Assembly: GCA_964370855.1 (NCBI GenBank)
Contig: CAYJMF010000101.1
Location: forward strand, 1-17,279
Reading direction: 5' to 3'
DNA from: JAKLKS01 sp964370855
Lineage (GTDB): Bacteria; Planctomycetota; JAJSAM01; JAKLKS01
DNA length: 17,279 nucleotides
Below are positions 6,406 to 13,227 of the stretch, in pieces (within the stretch, counting starts at the first letter, position 1; each line of letters begins with the position of its first letter). A program made the position numbers and the translations under genes. A model generated the notes under the pieces. It was not told the origin of the DNA. It was given only the letters and a program-made list of their open reading frames with translations, and ran no database searches.

Positions 6406-8361
6406 TCACAGGGTCTTCAGGAACTCGACGAGATCGTTGAGCTGCTGCTTGGACATGTCGTTGCTGATGCCGTGGCGGTCGTAGGGGTTGAAGAGGGTCC
6501 AGATCTCCTCCAGCGTGCGGGCCCGCCCGTCGTGGAGGAAGGGGGCGGAGCCGACCACGCCCACGAGGTGGGGGGTGTCGAAGGAGCCCGTGGTGTCGAG
6601 GGCGCCCCGCGAGGCGACGTCGGCGGAGAGCCGGTTCGTGTAGAGCGGCGGCGGGTGGCAGGTGTCGCACCGGTCCGCGACGGGGATCTCCCGGCCGGCG
6701 GCGGTGCGCGTGCGGAAGAAGATCGCCCGGCCCCGCTCCACGGCCTCGGTCCGCGCGCCGTTCCCCCGCCGCGGGGGGCGGGACTCGATGAAGGAGACGA
6801 GATCGGCGAGCCGGTCCGGGGGGAAGGGGTCGGCGCGGGTGAGCACCTTGGCGAACCGCGGCCCGCACTGGTCCGCGAGCCCGGGGTTCTTCCCCGTCCA
6901 CTTGAAGGGGTTCGTGCCGCGCACGCCGAGGAGGCTCCGGTTGTCCACGAGGTTGCGGCCCATGCCGTCGATCTCGAAGTCGTAGACGAGGCCGTCCTGG
7001 TGGCCGTCGGGGTGGCAGGAGCGGCAGGCGAAGCCCCCCTGGAAGGTGATGTCCGCGAGGTGGAACACCCGGTCCCCGCGCCGCACGTCGGAGGGATCCC
7101 CCCCGGGCCCGCCGAGGTCGATGCGGGAGATCACCGAGCGCCGCCCCGCGTCGAGGACCGCGACGGTCCCGGCCCACCGCTCCGCGACGAAGACCCGCGC
7201 GCCGTCGGCGGAGACGACCACCTCGCGGGGGTTGGCCCCGAGGGGGACGCGGGCCTCCACGTAGTCCGCCGCGAGGTCCATCCGGTCCACCTTCTCCCCG
7301 CCGTCGGCGGGGGCAGGCGCGGCGGCGGCGGCCCGGAGGGAGGCGATGTCGAGGACGGAGAGCGCGTCGGCGCCGGCGGCGGCCACGAAGGCGGTGGCGC
7401 CGTCGGGCGAGGCCGCCACCCCCGCGGGGTCGGCGTAGAACCGGTCCATGTCGTCCGTGGGGAGGAGCACGGCGGGCCCGGCGCCGTCGGCGGGCACGAG
7501 GGCCACGGCCCCGGACATCACCCACCCGCGGGCCACCTGGGTGATGGGGAGGCGGTTCCTCACGCGCACGAGGGAGACCAGGCTCCCGTCCCCCCCGGGC
7601 AGGAAGGCGATGCCCTCGGCCAGGTGGCAGGAGGGGAGGGGGACCCGGGCGACGACCCGGCCCGCGGCGACGTCCACCACGGTGACCTCCGAGAGGGGGA
7701 GCTCGGCCGTGGAGTGGAGCGCGCTCTGGCGGTGGATGACGTGGGCGAAGCGGCCGTCGGGGGAGAGGGCCACCCGCCAGGGGCCGCGGCCCGTCGCGAG
7801 GCGGCGCCGCGGCGCCAGCGTCTCCGCGTCCACCAGGGCGACGTCGTCGGATTCGTCGTTGGCCACGAGCAGGATCCGCCCGTCCGCCGAGAGGGCGATG
7901 CCCGCCGGCCCGCGGCCGACCTCGGGCCCCTCGCGGACCTCCAGGGAGGCGGCGTCCACCCGCGCCACCCGGTCCCGCCCGCGCAGCGCGACGTAGACCG
8001 TCCGCCCGTCGGCGGCGGCGGCCACCCCCATGGGGAGGGCCCCCGCGGCGAAGCGGGCCTCGGCCCTGACGCGGCCGGAGCGCACGTCCACGAGTGCCAG
8101 GGAGTCGGTCCCCTCGCAGGCGACGAAGAGGGTCCGCCCGTCGGGGGAGAGGGCGAGGCCCGCCGGATCGGGATGGCCCTCCCGGACGCTGGTCCGGCGG
8201 AAGAGGGGCCAGTGGCCGTGGCAGCGCCCGCACCGGAGGTCCTCCGGCGGTCCCTCCCGGGTGAAGCGGCCGACGTGGGCCCGGGCCGCGAGGTGGGCCC
8301 CCGCGGCGGCGAGGAGGAACCCGCCGCCGGCGAGGAGGAGCAGGCGGAGCCGGCGGTTCAC
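6406..8361 (-). CDS. YVTN-type beta-propeller cytochrome c with MauG-like C-terminus
   Basis: This 651-residue protein has an N-terminal signal or anchor (about 1-27) and three CXXCH heme-binding motifs: CGRCH at 44-48, CRSCH at 446-450 and CDTCH at 565-569. Between the first and second motifs lie many repeats of the PDGRTLFVA and DGRTVYVA kind, the signature of a YVTN/cytochrome-cd1-like seven-bladed propeller. The C-terminal third resembles di-heme cytochrome c peroxidase/MauG proteins (FDTPHLVGVVGSAPFLHDGRARTLEEI, then a DLVEFLKTL helix). It should act outside the cytoplasmic membrane in electron transfer or oxidation of a substrate or protein. The GTG start overlaps the previous stop as GTGA at 8358-8361. 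Heme attachment is inferred from the motifs. The electron partner is unknown. Confidence 0.88.
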   Translation of the reverse strand: MNRRLRLLLLAGGGFLLAAAGAHLAARAHVGRFTREGPPEDLRCGRCHGHWPLFRRTSVREGHPDPAGLALSPDGRTLFVACEGTDSLALVDVRSGRVRAEARFAAGALPMGVAAAADGRTVYVALRGRDRVARVDAASLEVREGPEVGRGPAGIALSADGRILLVANDESDDVALVDAETLAPRRRLATGRGPWRVALSPDGRFAHVIHRQSALHSTAELPLSEVTVVDVAAGRVVARVPLPSCHLAEGIAFLPGGDGSLVSLVRVRNRLPITQVARGWVMSGAVALVPADGAGPAVLLPTDDMDRFYADPAGVAASPDGATAFVAAAGADALSVLDIASLRAAAAAPAPADGGEKVDRMDLAADYVEARVPLGANPREVVVSADGARVFVAERWAGTVAVLDAGRRSVISRIDLGGPGGDPSDVRRGDRVFHLADITFQGGFACRSCHPDGHQDGLVYDFEIDGMGRNLVDNRSLLGVRGTNPFKWTGKNPGLADQCGPRFAKVLTRADPFPPDRLADLVSFIESRPPRRGNGARTEAVERGRAIFFRTRTAAGREIPVADRCDTCHPPPLYTNRLSADVASRGALDTTGSFDTPHLVGVVGSAPFLHDGRARTLEEIWTLFNPYDRHGISNDMSKQQLNDLVEFLKTL

Positions 8362-9809
8362 CGCGGCCTCCAGGCCCGCTCCGGGGCGCCGAGGTCCACG
8401 GGGGCCCGCTCCACGGCCCCCGGGAAGACGTTGGGCGGCGCGACGGCGGGGTCCTCGTGGCAGCCGATGCAGCCCCGCACCTCGCCGGGCCGCACCCAGA
8501 AGTCCATGCCCGAGGCCGCCACCACGGCGCCGTCGGCGGCAAGGCCCTCGATGCGGAGCGGCCGGTCCGGGGGGAAGGCGGCGTAGAAGGAGCCGTCGGG
8601 GTCGAGGGGGAGGGTCCCGAGGAGCCGCTCCGACTCCCCCGCCTCCACGCCGGGCTCGCCGGGAGGGAGCCCCTCGAAGATGCGCACCGCCGCGACGGAG
8701 GGATGGCCCCGGACCGTGGAGGGCCCGTCGAGGCGCCGCGCGTCGATGCAGAAAAGCTCCCCCCGCTCCTTCGCCGCGTCCACCGTGGTCAGGTGGCCCT
8801 GGGGCCGCCGCCGCACCGCCACCGCCGCGGGGTCGACCTCCTCGCGGTCGGGATCGTCGAAGAGGGGCGTCCCCGCGGGGGGCCCGGCGGCGGTGACCAG
8901 GAGGAGGCCGAAGGTCGGGCGCCCCGCCCCGGCGCGGTGCGAGAGGACGAACCCCCCGCCGGGGAGGGGCTCCACGGCGGCGACGGTCCCCTCGAGCCCG
9001 GGGAGGAGCGGCGCCGACGCGCGGTCCGGGCGGCGCGGGTCGATGCGCCGCGCCTCCCCCCCCTCCACCAGGAGGAGGGAGCGATCCTCCCCCTCCCGGG
9101 GAAGGCGGCGGTCGGCCGCGGGAAGGCGCTGGCCGTGGACGGCATGGACGAAGGTCCCGTCCACGTGCACCGCGAGCAGGGTCGAGGCCCCGCCCTCGCG
9201 GTGGGTGAAGAGGATCCTCCCGTCGTTGAGCACGACGGGATCCCCGTCCTCGCCGGAGGCGTGGAAGGTGATCCGCCGGGCGCCGGTCCCGTCCTTCTCC
9301 ACGGTCCAGAGGGCCCGCACCGCCGCCCCGCGGCCGCCGCGGAACCCCGGTGCCGGTCCGGCGAAGGCGACCCGGCCGTCGGGCAGCCGGACGGGGCGGG
9401 AGCAGTCCCCGCCCTCGAGCCCCGCCAGGCGGCGCAGGCCGCCGCCGTCGACCCGCATCTCGAAGATGGCGTCGGCGTCCCCCTCCTTCTCCCGCCCCGC
9501 GAAGAGCACCGTCTCCCCGTCGAAGGAGACGTGGGGGTGTCCCGCGGCGGCGAGCAGGGGGGCGAGGGGGGCGGGGGACCGGGGACCGGGGCCGTCGGGC
9601 TCGAGGCGGAGGAGCCGGCTCCCCGAGGGGAGGCGCCCCCCCTGGAGCGGGTCGCAGCCGGCGGGGAGGGAGGCGAAGATCAGCGCCCGGCCCCGGGCCG
9701 GCGCGGGGGTCGCCCCGCCGCCGCGGTCCCCTGCGACGTCGGGGAGGGCGAGGACCGCCGCCACCCCCGCCGCGAGGCCCGCCGCCAGGAGGACCTTCGC
9801 CCCCGTCAC
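8358..9809 (-). CDS. HzsA-related protein: PD40/TolB-like propeller with one CXXCH motif
   Basis: This is a 483-residue exported protein. The N-terminus is a hydrophobic signal or anchor (about 5-24). Residues from about 40 to 350 form TolB/PD40-like strands such as HVSFDGETVLFAG and RLPDGRVAFAG. A block near 395-451 then matches, in my recollection, the middle domain of hydrazine synthase alpha and its many planctomycete relatives: GSFYAAFPPDRPLRIEGL, then WVRPGEVRGCIGCHEDP, with the heme motif CIGCH at 447-451. Only 32 residues follow, so the second heme domain of true hydrazine synthase alpha is missing. The gene should not be read as evidence of anammox. The GTG start at 9809 overlaps the upstream stop as GTGA. 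It is probably a redox or binding component of the operon's extracytoplasmic module. Confidence 0.83.
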   Translation of the reverse strand: MTGAKVLLAAGLAAGVAAVLALPDVAGDRGGGATPAPARGRALIFASLPAGCDPLQGGRLPSGSRLLRLEPDGPGPRSPAPLAPLLAAAGHPHVSFDGETVLFAGREKEGDADAIFEMRVDGGGLRRLAGLEGGDCSRPVRLPDGRVAFAGPAPGFRGGRGAAVRALWTVEKDGTGARRITFHASGEDGDPVVLNDGRILFTHREGGASTLLAVHVDGTFVHAVHGQRLPAADRRLPREGEDRSLLLVEGGEARRIDPRRPDRASAPLLPGLEGTVAAVEPLPGGGFVLSHRAGAGRPTFGLLLVTAAGPPAGTPLFDDPDREEVDPAAVAVRRRPQGHLTTVDAAKERGELFCIDARRLDGPSTVRGHPSVAAVRIFEGLPPGEPGVEAGESERLLGTLPLDPDGSFYAAFPPDRPLRIEGLAADGAVVAASGMDFWVRPGEVRGCIGCHEDPAVAPPNVFPGAVERAPVDLGAPERAWRPR

Positions 9810-11506
9810 CGCGCCGCCTCCTCGCGCACCTCGAGGATGCGGTCCGCGGGAACCCCCTCGAGGACGGTCCGGGCTCCCGAGGCCCAGCGGACCTCGAGGC
9901 GGTCCACGGCGTGGGCCGCGCCGAGGCCGAAGTGCAGGCGCGGGTCCCCCTGCCCGAGGTAGACCGACGCGGCCCCGCACTCCATCGTCCGCGACCGCCC
10001 CCCCGCCGCCACCGTCACCTTGGCGCCGAGGGCCCCGGTGTTGGGGGAGAGGCCTCGGAGGGCCACGGTGATCCAGCCGTTCCCCGCGGGGGCCCGGTTG
10101 CGGAGCAGCACCGCCCGGTCCTGCACGTTCGTCACCACCACGTCGGTGCGCCCGTCGTTGTCGAAGTCCCCGGGGAGGCAGGCCCGCCCGTTGAGGCCCG
10201 CCCGGAACCACCCGCCGCCCCGCGTCGAGGCGTCGGCGAAGGTCCCGTCGCCGCGGTTCTCGAAGAGGAAGTCCTCCCTCCCCACCTCGTGGTGGAGGTC
10301 CCCGCTCACCACGAAGAGGTCCTCGTCGCCGTCGTCGTCGAAGTCGAGGAAGGCCGCCCCCCAGGCCGGGCTGTGGGCCCGGACCGCCAGCCCCGCGGCG
10401 AAGACCCGGTCCTCGAAGCGGCACTCCCCCCGGTTGAGGAAGAGGGAGCCGTAGGCGCTGTCGCTCACGAAGAGGTCCGGCCGCCCGTCCCCGTCGGCGT
10501 CGCCGAGGACGCCGGCCATGGCCGCCGTCGCCTCCCCCTGCATCCCGTAGGCGGTGCCGGCCTCCAGCGCCACGTCCCGGAACCGGCCGCCCCCCTCGTT
10601 GCGGAGGAGGAAGTTGGGCGTGGCGTCGTTGGCCACGTAGAGGTCCGTGCGTCCGTCCCCGTCGAGGTCCGCGGCGGTGACCCCCATGCCCCTGCCCGAG
10701 ATCCCGGAGAGGCCCGCGGCGGCGGTGGAGTCCTCGAAGGTCCCGTCCCCGCGGTTGCGGTAGAAGGCGTGGGCCTCGGCCTCGTAGGCGAGGGGCCCGG
10801 GGAAGCCGTCGGGGGGGAAGAACAGCCCGTACGCGGCGTCGAAGTCCACGTAGTTGGCGACGTAGAGATCCGGGTCCCCGTCCCCGTCGGCGTCGAGGAA
10901 GACGGCCCCCACCCCGCACCGGGGGTCCCCCACGCCGGCCTTCGCCGTCGCGTCCTCGAAGGTCCCGTCTCCGCGGTTGCGGTAGAGGACGTCGGGGCCG
11001 ACGTTCACCACGTAGAGGTCGGTGCGCCCGTCCCCGTCGTAGTCCGCCGCCGCCGCGGCGACGCCGGCCCCGGCGTCCCCGGCGCCGGCCCGATCCGTCG
11101 CGTCCTCGAAGGTCCCGTCCCCCCGGTTGCGGTAGAGGCGGTTCCCTTCCGTCCGGGACGGCGGGTCGCCCGTGGAGAGCCCCCGCACCCAGGCCGACTG
11201 GACGAGGTAGAGGTCCATCCACCCGTCCCCGTCGAAGTCGAGCACGCAGCCCCCGGAGCCGGCGGCCTCCACGACGCTGTCCATGCGGCCGTCCCCGAGG
11301 CGGTGAACGAAGCCGATGCCAGAGGCCGCCCCGGCGTCCACGAAAAGGTCCGCCGACGATGCCGGGGCCACGGTGCCCGTGGCCGCGGCGGCGGGAGGGG
11401 GAGGCTCCGGGGCGCTCCCGCGGCCCCGGGAGAGCGCCGACAGGCCGGCGAAGATCGCCGCCGCCGCGCCGAGGATCACGAGGGCCGGGAGGAAACGGAA
11501 GGACAC
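9806..11506 (-). CDS. CRTAC1-family protein with FG-GAP/VCBS repeats and ASPIC/UnbV domain
   Basis: This 566-residue protein begins with a hydrophobic segment (about 6-24) that should export or anchor it, then a proline/alanine linker. The body contains seven calcium-binding-loop motifs of the DxDGDGxxDL kind, each followed by a strand such as YVAN. Examples are DFDGDGWMDLYLV, DYDGDGRTDLYVV, DLDGDGRTDLYVA and DFDNDGRTDVVVT. This implies a seven-bladed integrin-like propeller. Tandem YRNRGDGTFEDAT copies separate the blades. The end (about 485-560) is an ASPIC/UnbV domain, including GAKVTVAAGGRSRTM and PRLHFGLG. The GTG start has GGAGG nine bases upstream. It is the first gene of the operon and divergent from the Crp/Fnr gene. 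The family is exported and often stands beside redox proteins; its biochemical role is not established. Confidence 0.88.
   Translation of the reverse strand: MSFRFLPALVILGAAAAIFAGLSALSRGRGSAPEPPPPAAAATGTVAPASSADLFVDAGAASGIGFVHRLGDGRMDSVVEAAGSGGCVLDFDGDGWMDLYLVQSAWVRGLSTGDPPSRTEGNRLYRNRGDGTFEDATDRAGAGDAGAGVAAAAADYDGDGRTDLYVVNVGPDVLYRNRGDGTFEDATAKAGVGDPRCGVGAVFLDADGDGDPDLYVANYVDFDAAYGLFFPPDGFPGPLAYEAEAHAFYRNRGDGTFEDSTAAAGLSGISGRGMGVTAADLDGDGRTDLYVANDATPNFLLRNEGGGRFRDVALEAGTAYGMQGEATAAMAGVLGDADGDGRPDLFVSDSAYGSLFLNRGECRFEDRVFAAGLAVRAHSPAWGAAFLDFDDDGDEDLFVVSGDLHHEVGREDFLFENRGDGTFADASTRGGGWFRAGLNGRACLPGDFDNDGRTDVVVTNVQDRAVLLRNRAPAGNGWITVALRGLSPNTGALGAKVTVAAGGRSRTMECGAASVYLGQGDPRLHFGLGAAHAVDRLEVRWASGARTVLEGVPADRILEVREEAAR
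10733..11134 (-). repeat. Repeated DNA unit encoding Y-R-N-R-G-D-G-T-F-E-D
   Basis: Nearly identical stretches of about 30 bases recur at roughly 10733, 10952 and 11103, with a more divergent copy near 10236. Each contains TCGAAGGTCCCGTC followed by a CGGTTGCGGTAGA-type end. They encode the strand and turn between FG-GAP blades. The high nucleotide identity, beyond what the peptide demands, suggests recent duplication or gene conversion between blades, or simply strong codon bias at high GC. Confidence 0.55.
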
Positions 11507-11531
11507 GGGGAGGGGCCTCCGCGGGGGACCG

Positions 11532-11548
11532 CCGGCCCCGAAGGCCGG
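11532..11548 (-). other. GC-rich hairpin in operon leader
   Basis: CCGGCC at 11532-11537 and GGCCGG at 11543-11548 form a perfect six-base stem with a five-base loop. On the transcribed minus strand the loop reads TTCGG, so it can form a stable UUCG-type turn. It lies about 26 bases before the first gene's GTG. It could slow or tune translation, or it may be chance at this GC content. Confidence 0.35.
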
Positions 11549-11602
11549 GGTTCCCCGTTGCCCTCACCGACGGGGACCACGACGAGGAGCAACGAGGGGC
11601 CG

Positions 11603-11614
11603 TGACGGATGTCA
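11603..11614. promoter_or_regulatory. Crp/Fnr-type operator palindrome TGAC-N4-GTCA
   Basis: The sequence TGACGGATGTCA is a perfect inverted repeat of TGAC around four bases. That gives TGA-N6-TCA, the exact core spacing of both CRP (TGTGA-N6-TCACA) and FNR (TTGAT-N4-ATCAA) sites. It lies 39 bases upstream of the Crp/Fnr gene and 97 bases upstream of the operon's first start. The regulator keeps the Glu and Arg of its recognition helix that read the TGA core in this family. Binding is inferred. Confidence 0.5.
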
Positions 11615-11657
11615 TGTTCCACGCGGGCACATGACTTGCGACAACACCCGTCATGAC
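11611..11657. repeat. GTCATG/CATGAC elements spaced about 20 bases apart
   Basis: GTCATG occurs at 11611-11616, its reverse complement CATGAC at 11630-11635, and the palindrome GTCATGAC at 11650-11657. The steps are 19 and 20 bases, close to two helical turns. All copies would therefore face the same side of the DNA. The last copy covers the ATG of the Crp/Fnr gene, and the first overlaps the right half of the TGAC palindrome. Such phasing is typical of cooperative regulator sites, but no protein is known to bind here. Confidence 0.4.
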
Positions 11658-12369
11658 CAGCCACCCCAAGAGCTGCCCCGACTGCGCCCAGAGGCGGAGG
11701 GGCTTCCTTTCGCGCCTGCCGAAGGAGATCCTCGACCAGACGATGTGCGTCATGCGGCGGAGGCGGTTCCCCGCCGGGTCCGTTCTCGGCCGGGAGGGGG
11801 AGGTCTGCGACGGGGTCTACGCCATCCAGGAGGGCCTCGTCAAGCTCGTGGGGCCGGGCCCCCACAACCACCCCCGCATCGTGGACCTCATGGGCCCCGG
11901 GGACCTCGTCGGCCTCGGCAGCGTATTCGGCCGGAAACTGACCTTCGATACGATCGCAATTACTGAATTGACGGCATGTTACAGCTCCGTGGCGGCCTTC
12001 AAGAGCCTCCTCACCTCGAACGCTTCCGTGGCCCTCGGCCTGGCCGATCACCTCTCCTGCGTGGTGGACCGGGAGGCGGAGCGCCTGCGGGGGCTCGGCA
12101 CCAACACCGCCATCGAGCGGGTGGCCAGCTTCCTGGTGGACGGCCGCCTGCCCCGCACGGGCCCCAACAAGGTGATCCTGCCCCTGCGCCGCCGGGAGCT
12201 CGCGGCCCTCCTCGGGGTGGCCCCGGAGACCGTGGCCCGCTCCCTCACGCGCCTGGCCGCCGAGGGGCTCGTCAAGGTGTCCAGCAGGGAGATCCTCATC
12301 CTCGACGACGAAGGGTTGATTTCCCGCGCAGACGGACAGAAATCCGCACAGGCGGCGATGGTCGTCTAG
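11653..12369 (+). CDS. Crp/Fnr-family transcriptional regulator
   Basis: This is a 238-residue regulator. Residues about 36-125 form the cyclic-nucleotide-binding-like beta roll (RRRRFPAGSVLGREGE, VYAIQEGLVKL, MGPGDLVG). A dimer helix follows, then a winged helix with the recognition segment RRRELAALLGVAPETVARSLTRL at 179-201. E192 and R196 match the residues that contact the TGA core in CRP and FNR. The cysteines are suggestive: C8 and C11 form CxxC at the FNR cluster position, and C109 aligns with FNR C122. The FNR C29 equivalent is Gly17, although C32 and C52 are also present. The ATG at 11653 has no good Shine-Dalgarno sequence. The gene is divergent from the operon it probably controls. 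Its stop shares a CTAG with the convergent zinc-ribbon gene. The signal sensed is unknown. Confidence 0.92.
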   Translation: MTSHPKSCPDCAQRRRGFLSRLPKEILDQTMCVMRRRRFPAGSVLGREGEVCDGVYAIQEGLVKLVGPGPHNHPRIVDLMGPGDLVGLGSVFGRKLTFDTIAITELTACYSSVAAFKSLLTSNASVALGLADHLSCVVDREAERLRGLGTNTAIERVASFLVDGRLPRTGPNKVILPLRRRELAALLGVAPETVARSLTRLAAEGLVKVSSREILILDDEGLISRADGQKSAQAAMVV

Positions 12370-13127
12370 CCGCCCTGCTCCTCCGCCGGGACCGGGGGCT
12401 CCGTCCCGGTGAAGAGGATGCGGTTGCAGGACCGGCACTGGGCGAGGCGGTTCCCCGCCACGGCCACGGACACGTCCTGGACCGTCACCTCCATCTGGCA
12501 GGTCCGGCAGAAGTGGGTCCCCTCGCCGTCCACCTCCACGGTCGTGATGCCGACGCCGTTGCGCGAGCCGCGGACCCGCTCGTAGACGGCCAGGACCTCG
12601 GGGTCGATCTCCGAGGCCAGGAGGTCCCGGATGGCGACCTTCTTCCCGAGCTTCTCCTCGACCACCGCCACCTGGGCCATGACGGACTTCTCCGCCTCCC
12701 GGTACTCCTCCTCGGCGTTGCGGACCTCGACGCGGATGCGCTCCATCGCCTCCTCCTGCACCTCCGTGTCGTCCATGATCCCGAGGATCGCCTCCTCCAT
12801 CTTCTCGATGTCCGCCCGCGCGCTGCGGATGTTGAGGAGGAGCTCGCTGTAGACCTTGTTGGAGGTGGCGGTGTTGAGCTGCCCCTCGAGCTTGAGGATG
12901 TTCTCCTCCTTCGACCGCACGTCGAGCTCCTTGCGATCCGCGGCCTTGTGGCAGTCCTTGACCGCGTGCTCGGCCTCGGCCAGGCGCGCCCGCGCCGCCT
13001 CGACGGCGCGCTTCTCCTCGGCCAGCAGGCGGGGCTTCTCCTCGGCCTCCTCCCGGAGCTTCCGCACCTGCGCGTCCAGCCGCTGCAGGCGCATCACCTT
13101 CTCGACCGCTTCCGTCAGCGCTCCCAC
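12366..13127 (-). CDS. COG1579-type coiled-coil protein with C4 zinc ribbon
   Basis: The 253-residue protein begins with a long charged coiled coil (about residues 5-170, rich in Glu, Lys, Arg and Ala). It ends with a zinc ribbon whose ligands are C207, C210, C231 and C234 (CRTC and CRSC). This layout is that of the COG1579/CT398-like family, often found next to dnaG and rpoD. A nucleic-acid or sigma-related role has been suggested for relatives; none is certain here. I chose the GTG at 13127 because AGGAGG lies eight bases before it. The GTG two codons upstream (13133) would be only two bases from that site. It follows rpoD on the same strand but lies beyond a strong terminator, so it probably has its own promoter in 13128-13198. 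Confidence 0.85.
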   Translation of the reverse strand: MGALTEAVEKVMRLQRLDAQVRKLREEAEEKPRLLAEEKRAVEAARARLAEAEHAVKDCHKAADRKELDVRSKEENILKLEGQLNTATSNKVYSELLLNIRSARADIEKMEEAILGIMDDTEVQEEAMERIRVEVRNAEEEYREAEKSVMAQVAVVEEKLGKKVAIRDLLASEIDPEVLAVYERVRGSRNGVGITTVEVDGEGTHFCRTCQMEVTVQDVSVAVAGNRLAQCRSCNRILFTGTEPPVPAEEQGG

Positions 13128-13190
13128 CTTCACCGCCTCCTTTCCTTCCCTTCCCTTCGACCCGCCCCCCGCCGCGTGATCCCCGCCCGA

Positions 13191-13222
13191 AACGGAAAGG
13201 GCCCGGCCTGGCGGCCGGGCCC
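13191..13222 (-). terminator. Intrinsic terminator of rpoD
   Basis: On the minus strand a perfect ten-base stem, GGGCCCGGCC with GGCCGGGCCC, surrounds a four-base loop (13209-13212). It is followed by TTTCCGTTT. The stem spans 13199-13222 and begins five bases after the rpoD stop. Its stem length, tiny loop and following T-rich tract make it the best terminator in the window. Confidence 0.85.
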
Positions 13223-13227
13223 CTCTC

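Larger units (their letters stand above)
11507..11652. promoter_or_regulatory. Divergent regulatory region between operon and Crp/Fnr gene
   Basis: This 146-base gap must hold the promoters for both the eight-gene operon (minus) and the Crp/Fnr gene (plus). Its right half is richer in A and T than the surroundings. It contains a perfect TGAC-N4-GTCA palindrome and several GTCATG/CATGAC elements, listed separately. The left half contains the operon leader with a CCGGCC stem and a UUCGG loop (11532-11548 on the plus strand), upstream of the GGAGG of the first gene. I could not identify a convincing -35/-10 pair on either strand. Confidence 0.6.

Noticed and set aside
6187..8586. Very long plus-strand open frame (799 codons) opposite the cytochrome gene
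   Set aside because: Its product is a low-complexity Gly/Arg/Glu/His-rich string with no domain. The opposite strand encodes a protein with clear propeller repeats and three CXXCH motifs. Long antisense frames are expected at this GC content.
8358..9809. Hydrazine synthase (anammox) assignment
   Set aside because: Only the PD40 and first heme block match. The second heme domain and the beta/gamma subunits are absent, and relatives occur in many non-anammox planctomycetes.
9350..11605. 751-codon plus-strand frame opposite the HzsA-related and CRTAC1-type genes
   Set aside because: It spans two real genes on the other strand, has no recognisable fold, and its repeats mirror the FG-GAP coding repeats.
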